Shown in pieces: positions 5,115 to 5,901 of a DNA stretch of 5,901 nt (position 1 is the first letter of the stretch; every line of letters starts with the position of its first letter). Source of the stretch: Candidatus Colimorpha enterica. Lineage in GTDB: Bacteria; Bacillota; Clostridia; Oscillospirales; CAG-272. The translations under genes were made by a program, and so were the position numbers. Below the pieces are notes generated by a model. The model saw only the letters and a list, made by a program, of their open reading frames with translations, searched no databases and was not told where the DNA came from. Location of the stretch: positions 1 to 5,901 of the forward strand of contig JAGHTD010000074.1 of assembly GCA_018065475.1 (NCBI GenBank). Direction: 5' to 3'.

Positions 5115-5901
5115 TGTAGCTCCTTTCCGCTTCTTCAAGCTGCTGAAGCTCAACTGCGTGACGGTATTTCGGGCAGGTCTCCATAAGCTCTGCGTGAGAG
5201 CCGCAGGCGACGAGACAGCCGTCGTCGAGGAAAATGATCTTGTCCATATTTTCAATGGTAGATATTCTGTGTGCGATAAGAAGCGTCGTTATCCCTTTGC
5301 GGAGGGAACCGATGTTTCCTATGAGCTTCTGCTCCGTTCCGGTATCGACAGCCGAGACAGAATCGTCAAGGATAAGGATCGGTGCGTTCTTGATAAGAGC
5401 GCGGGCGATCGAGATCCTCTGCTTCTGTCCGCCCGAGACCGTTACGCCTCTTTCGCCGAGGACGGTCATATACTTTTCGGTGAACTCCTCGATGTTGTCA
5501 TCGACGGCGGCGAGCTTTGCGGCCTCCTCGACCTTTTCCTGATCGTATTTTTCAAGGGCGAAGGCGATGTTGCTTCCGATCGTTTCGCTGAAAAGGAAGT
5601 TGTCCTGAGGCACGTATGCGCAGGCACCTCTCATGGTTTTGAGCGGGATCTTGTTTATGTCTGTGGCGTCGATGAAGATCTGTCCGTCACCGACGTTGTA
5701 GGTGCGGAGGATAAGATCCGAAAGAGTGGTCTTTCCCGAGCCGGTGCGTCCGAAACTGCCGACGTTCTCGCCTGCGTTTATCCTGAAGCTGACGTTCTTC
5801 AGCGGATCGTACTCCGCTCCGGGGTATCTGAACGTGAGATTGCGGAACTCGATATCTCCCTTGATCTCGCCGACCTCGATCTCATCGCCGTCGTCGCGGA
5901 C
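5107..5901 (-). CDS. Heterodimeric ABC exporter subunit 1, nucleotide-binding domain (5'-truncated by window)
   Basis: This is the C-terminal 264 residues of an ABC exporter half-transporter. The frame is open to the window edge at 5901, so the transmembrane domain and start codon lie outside. Numbering from the edge, the visible ATPase parts are Walker A GRTGSGKTT (51-59), Q-loop Gln99 in YVPQDNFLFSETI, signature VSGGQ (155-159), Walker B ILILD (175-179) and the H-loop His211 in IAHRIST. The residue after Walker B is Asp180, where a catalytic Glu normally sits, and the D-loop reads SAVD. In BmrC, LmrC and TM287-type subunits this substitution marks the half that supplies the degenerate ATP site; the canonical signature would complete the active site of the partner. 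The sequence resembles the BmrC (YheI) branch of multidrug exporters. The stop TAA (5109-5107) overlaps the start of the next subunit by 8 nt, which suggests translational coupling and equal stoichiometry. Substrate unknown. An internal ATG at 5634 is not the start, because it lies after Walker A. Confidence 0.95.
   Translation of the reverse strand, partial: VRDDGDEIEVGEIKGDIEFRNLTFRYPGAEYDPLKNVSFRINAGENVGSFGRTGSGKTTLSDLILRTYNVGDGQIFIDATDINKIPLKTMRGACAYVPQDNFLFSETIGSNIAFALEKYDQEKVEEAAKLAAVDDNIEEFTEKYMTVLGERGVTVSGGQKQRISIARALIKNAPILILDDSVSAVDTGTEQKLIGNIGSLRKGITTLLIAHRISTIENMDKIIFLDDGCLVACGSHAELMETCPKYRHAVELQQLEEAERSYNA
5120..5126 (-). promoter_or_regulatory. Ribosome binding site of ABC subunit 2
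   Basis: AAAGGAG lies 5 nt before the ATG at 5114, inside the last codons of ABC subunit 1. It is the strongest Shine-Dalgarno match in the window. It decides the start of subunit 2 over the in-frame ATG at 5255. Confidence 0.85.

Larger units (their letters stand above)
1..5901 (-). other. Single co-directional operon: ABC1-ABC2-xpaC-telA-lemA-like-TPM
   Basis: Six frames on one strand are joined by an 8-nt overlap, a 41-nt overlap, a 12-nt gap, a 4-nt ATGA overlap and a 1-nt gap. No promoter, terminator hairpin or intergenic region is visible at any junction. A single transcript with coupled translation is therefore the simplest reading. Good Shine-Dalgarno sites precede ABC subunit 2 and telA; the xpaC site is moderate; the LemA-like and TPM genes have none that stand out. 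Both ends of the operon lie outside the window, so further members may exist on either side. Confidence 0.8.

Noticed and set aside
5115..5255. An upstream in-frame ATG at 5255 as the start of ABC subunit 2
   Set aside because: It lies in the C-terminal ATPase coding sequence of subunit 1. AAAGGAG is positioned correctly for the ATG at 5114.
1..5901. Frequent GACGAG/CTCGTC-type words that look like short dispersed repeats
   Set aside because: They fall in coding frames at irregular spacing and reflect favoured Leu-Val, Asp-Glu and Ile/Ser codons. I see no regular unit or spacing.

Overview
All the genes I can support lie on the minus strand and form one dense run of six open frames, read from high to low coordinates. 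They are an ABC exporter subunit (5' end outside the window), a second ABC exporter subunit, an XpaC-like membrane protein, a TelA-family protein, a LemA-like membrane protein, and a TPM-domain lipoprotein (3' end outside the window). The junctions are an 8-nt overlap, a 41-nt overlap, a 12-nt gap, a 4-nt ATGA overlap and a 1-nt gap. There is no room for internal promoters or terminators between the genes, so a single polycistronic transcript is likely. Its promoter would lie upstream of position 5901 and its terminator before position 1, both outside the window.

The organism looks like a Gram-positive member of the Firmicutes, probably Clostridia (Oscillospiraceae/Ruminococcaceae-like). The reasons are AAAGGAG and GAGGA ribosome binding sites, roughly balanced base composition, a BmrC/BmrD-like heterodimeric exporter, and the XpaC-TelA pair known from Bacillus and relatives. 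This placement is inference; there is no rRNA or other marker gene here.

Layout: 5901-5107 is the nucleotide-binding domain of ABC subunit 1, with an Asp in the catalytic Glu position. 5114-3183 is a complete ABC subunit 2, with a canonical DEA Walker B but an FSAGQ signature. Together they are the expected halves of an asymmetric heterodimeric exporter. 3223-2579 is XpaC-like and 2566-1406 is TelA. 1409-867 is a divergent LemA-like protein, and 865-1 is a TPM-domain lipoprotein with a transmembrane segment and an Arg/Ser-rich tail.

The most interesting aspect is the gene company. Two poorly understood envelope or stress modules, XpaC-TelA and LemA-TPM, are fused into one apparently co-translated operon behind a multidrug-type exporter. 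A reasonable inference is a cell-envelope or toxic-compound stress cassette: the exporter removes a lipophilic compound, and the XpaC/TelA/LemA/TPM proteins form or maintain a membrane-associated assembly. The substrate and biochemical activities cannot be read from the sequence. No RNA genes, mobile elements, CRISPR arrays or notable repeats were seen, and there is no gene-free stretch longer than 12 nt.
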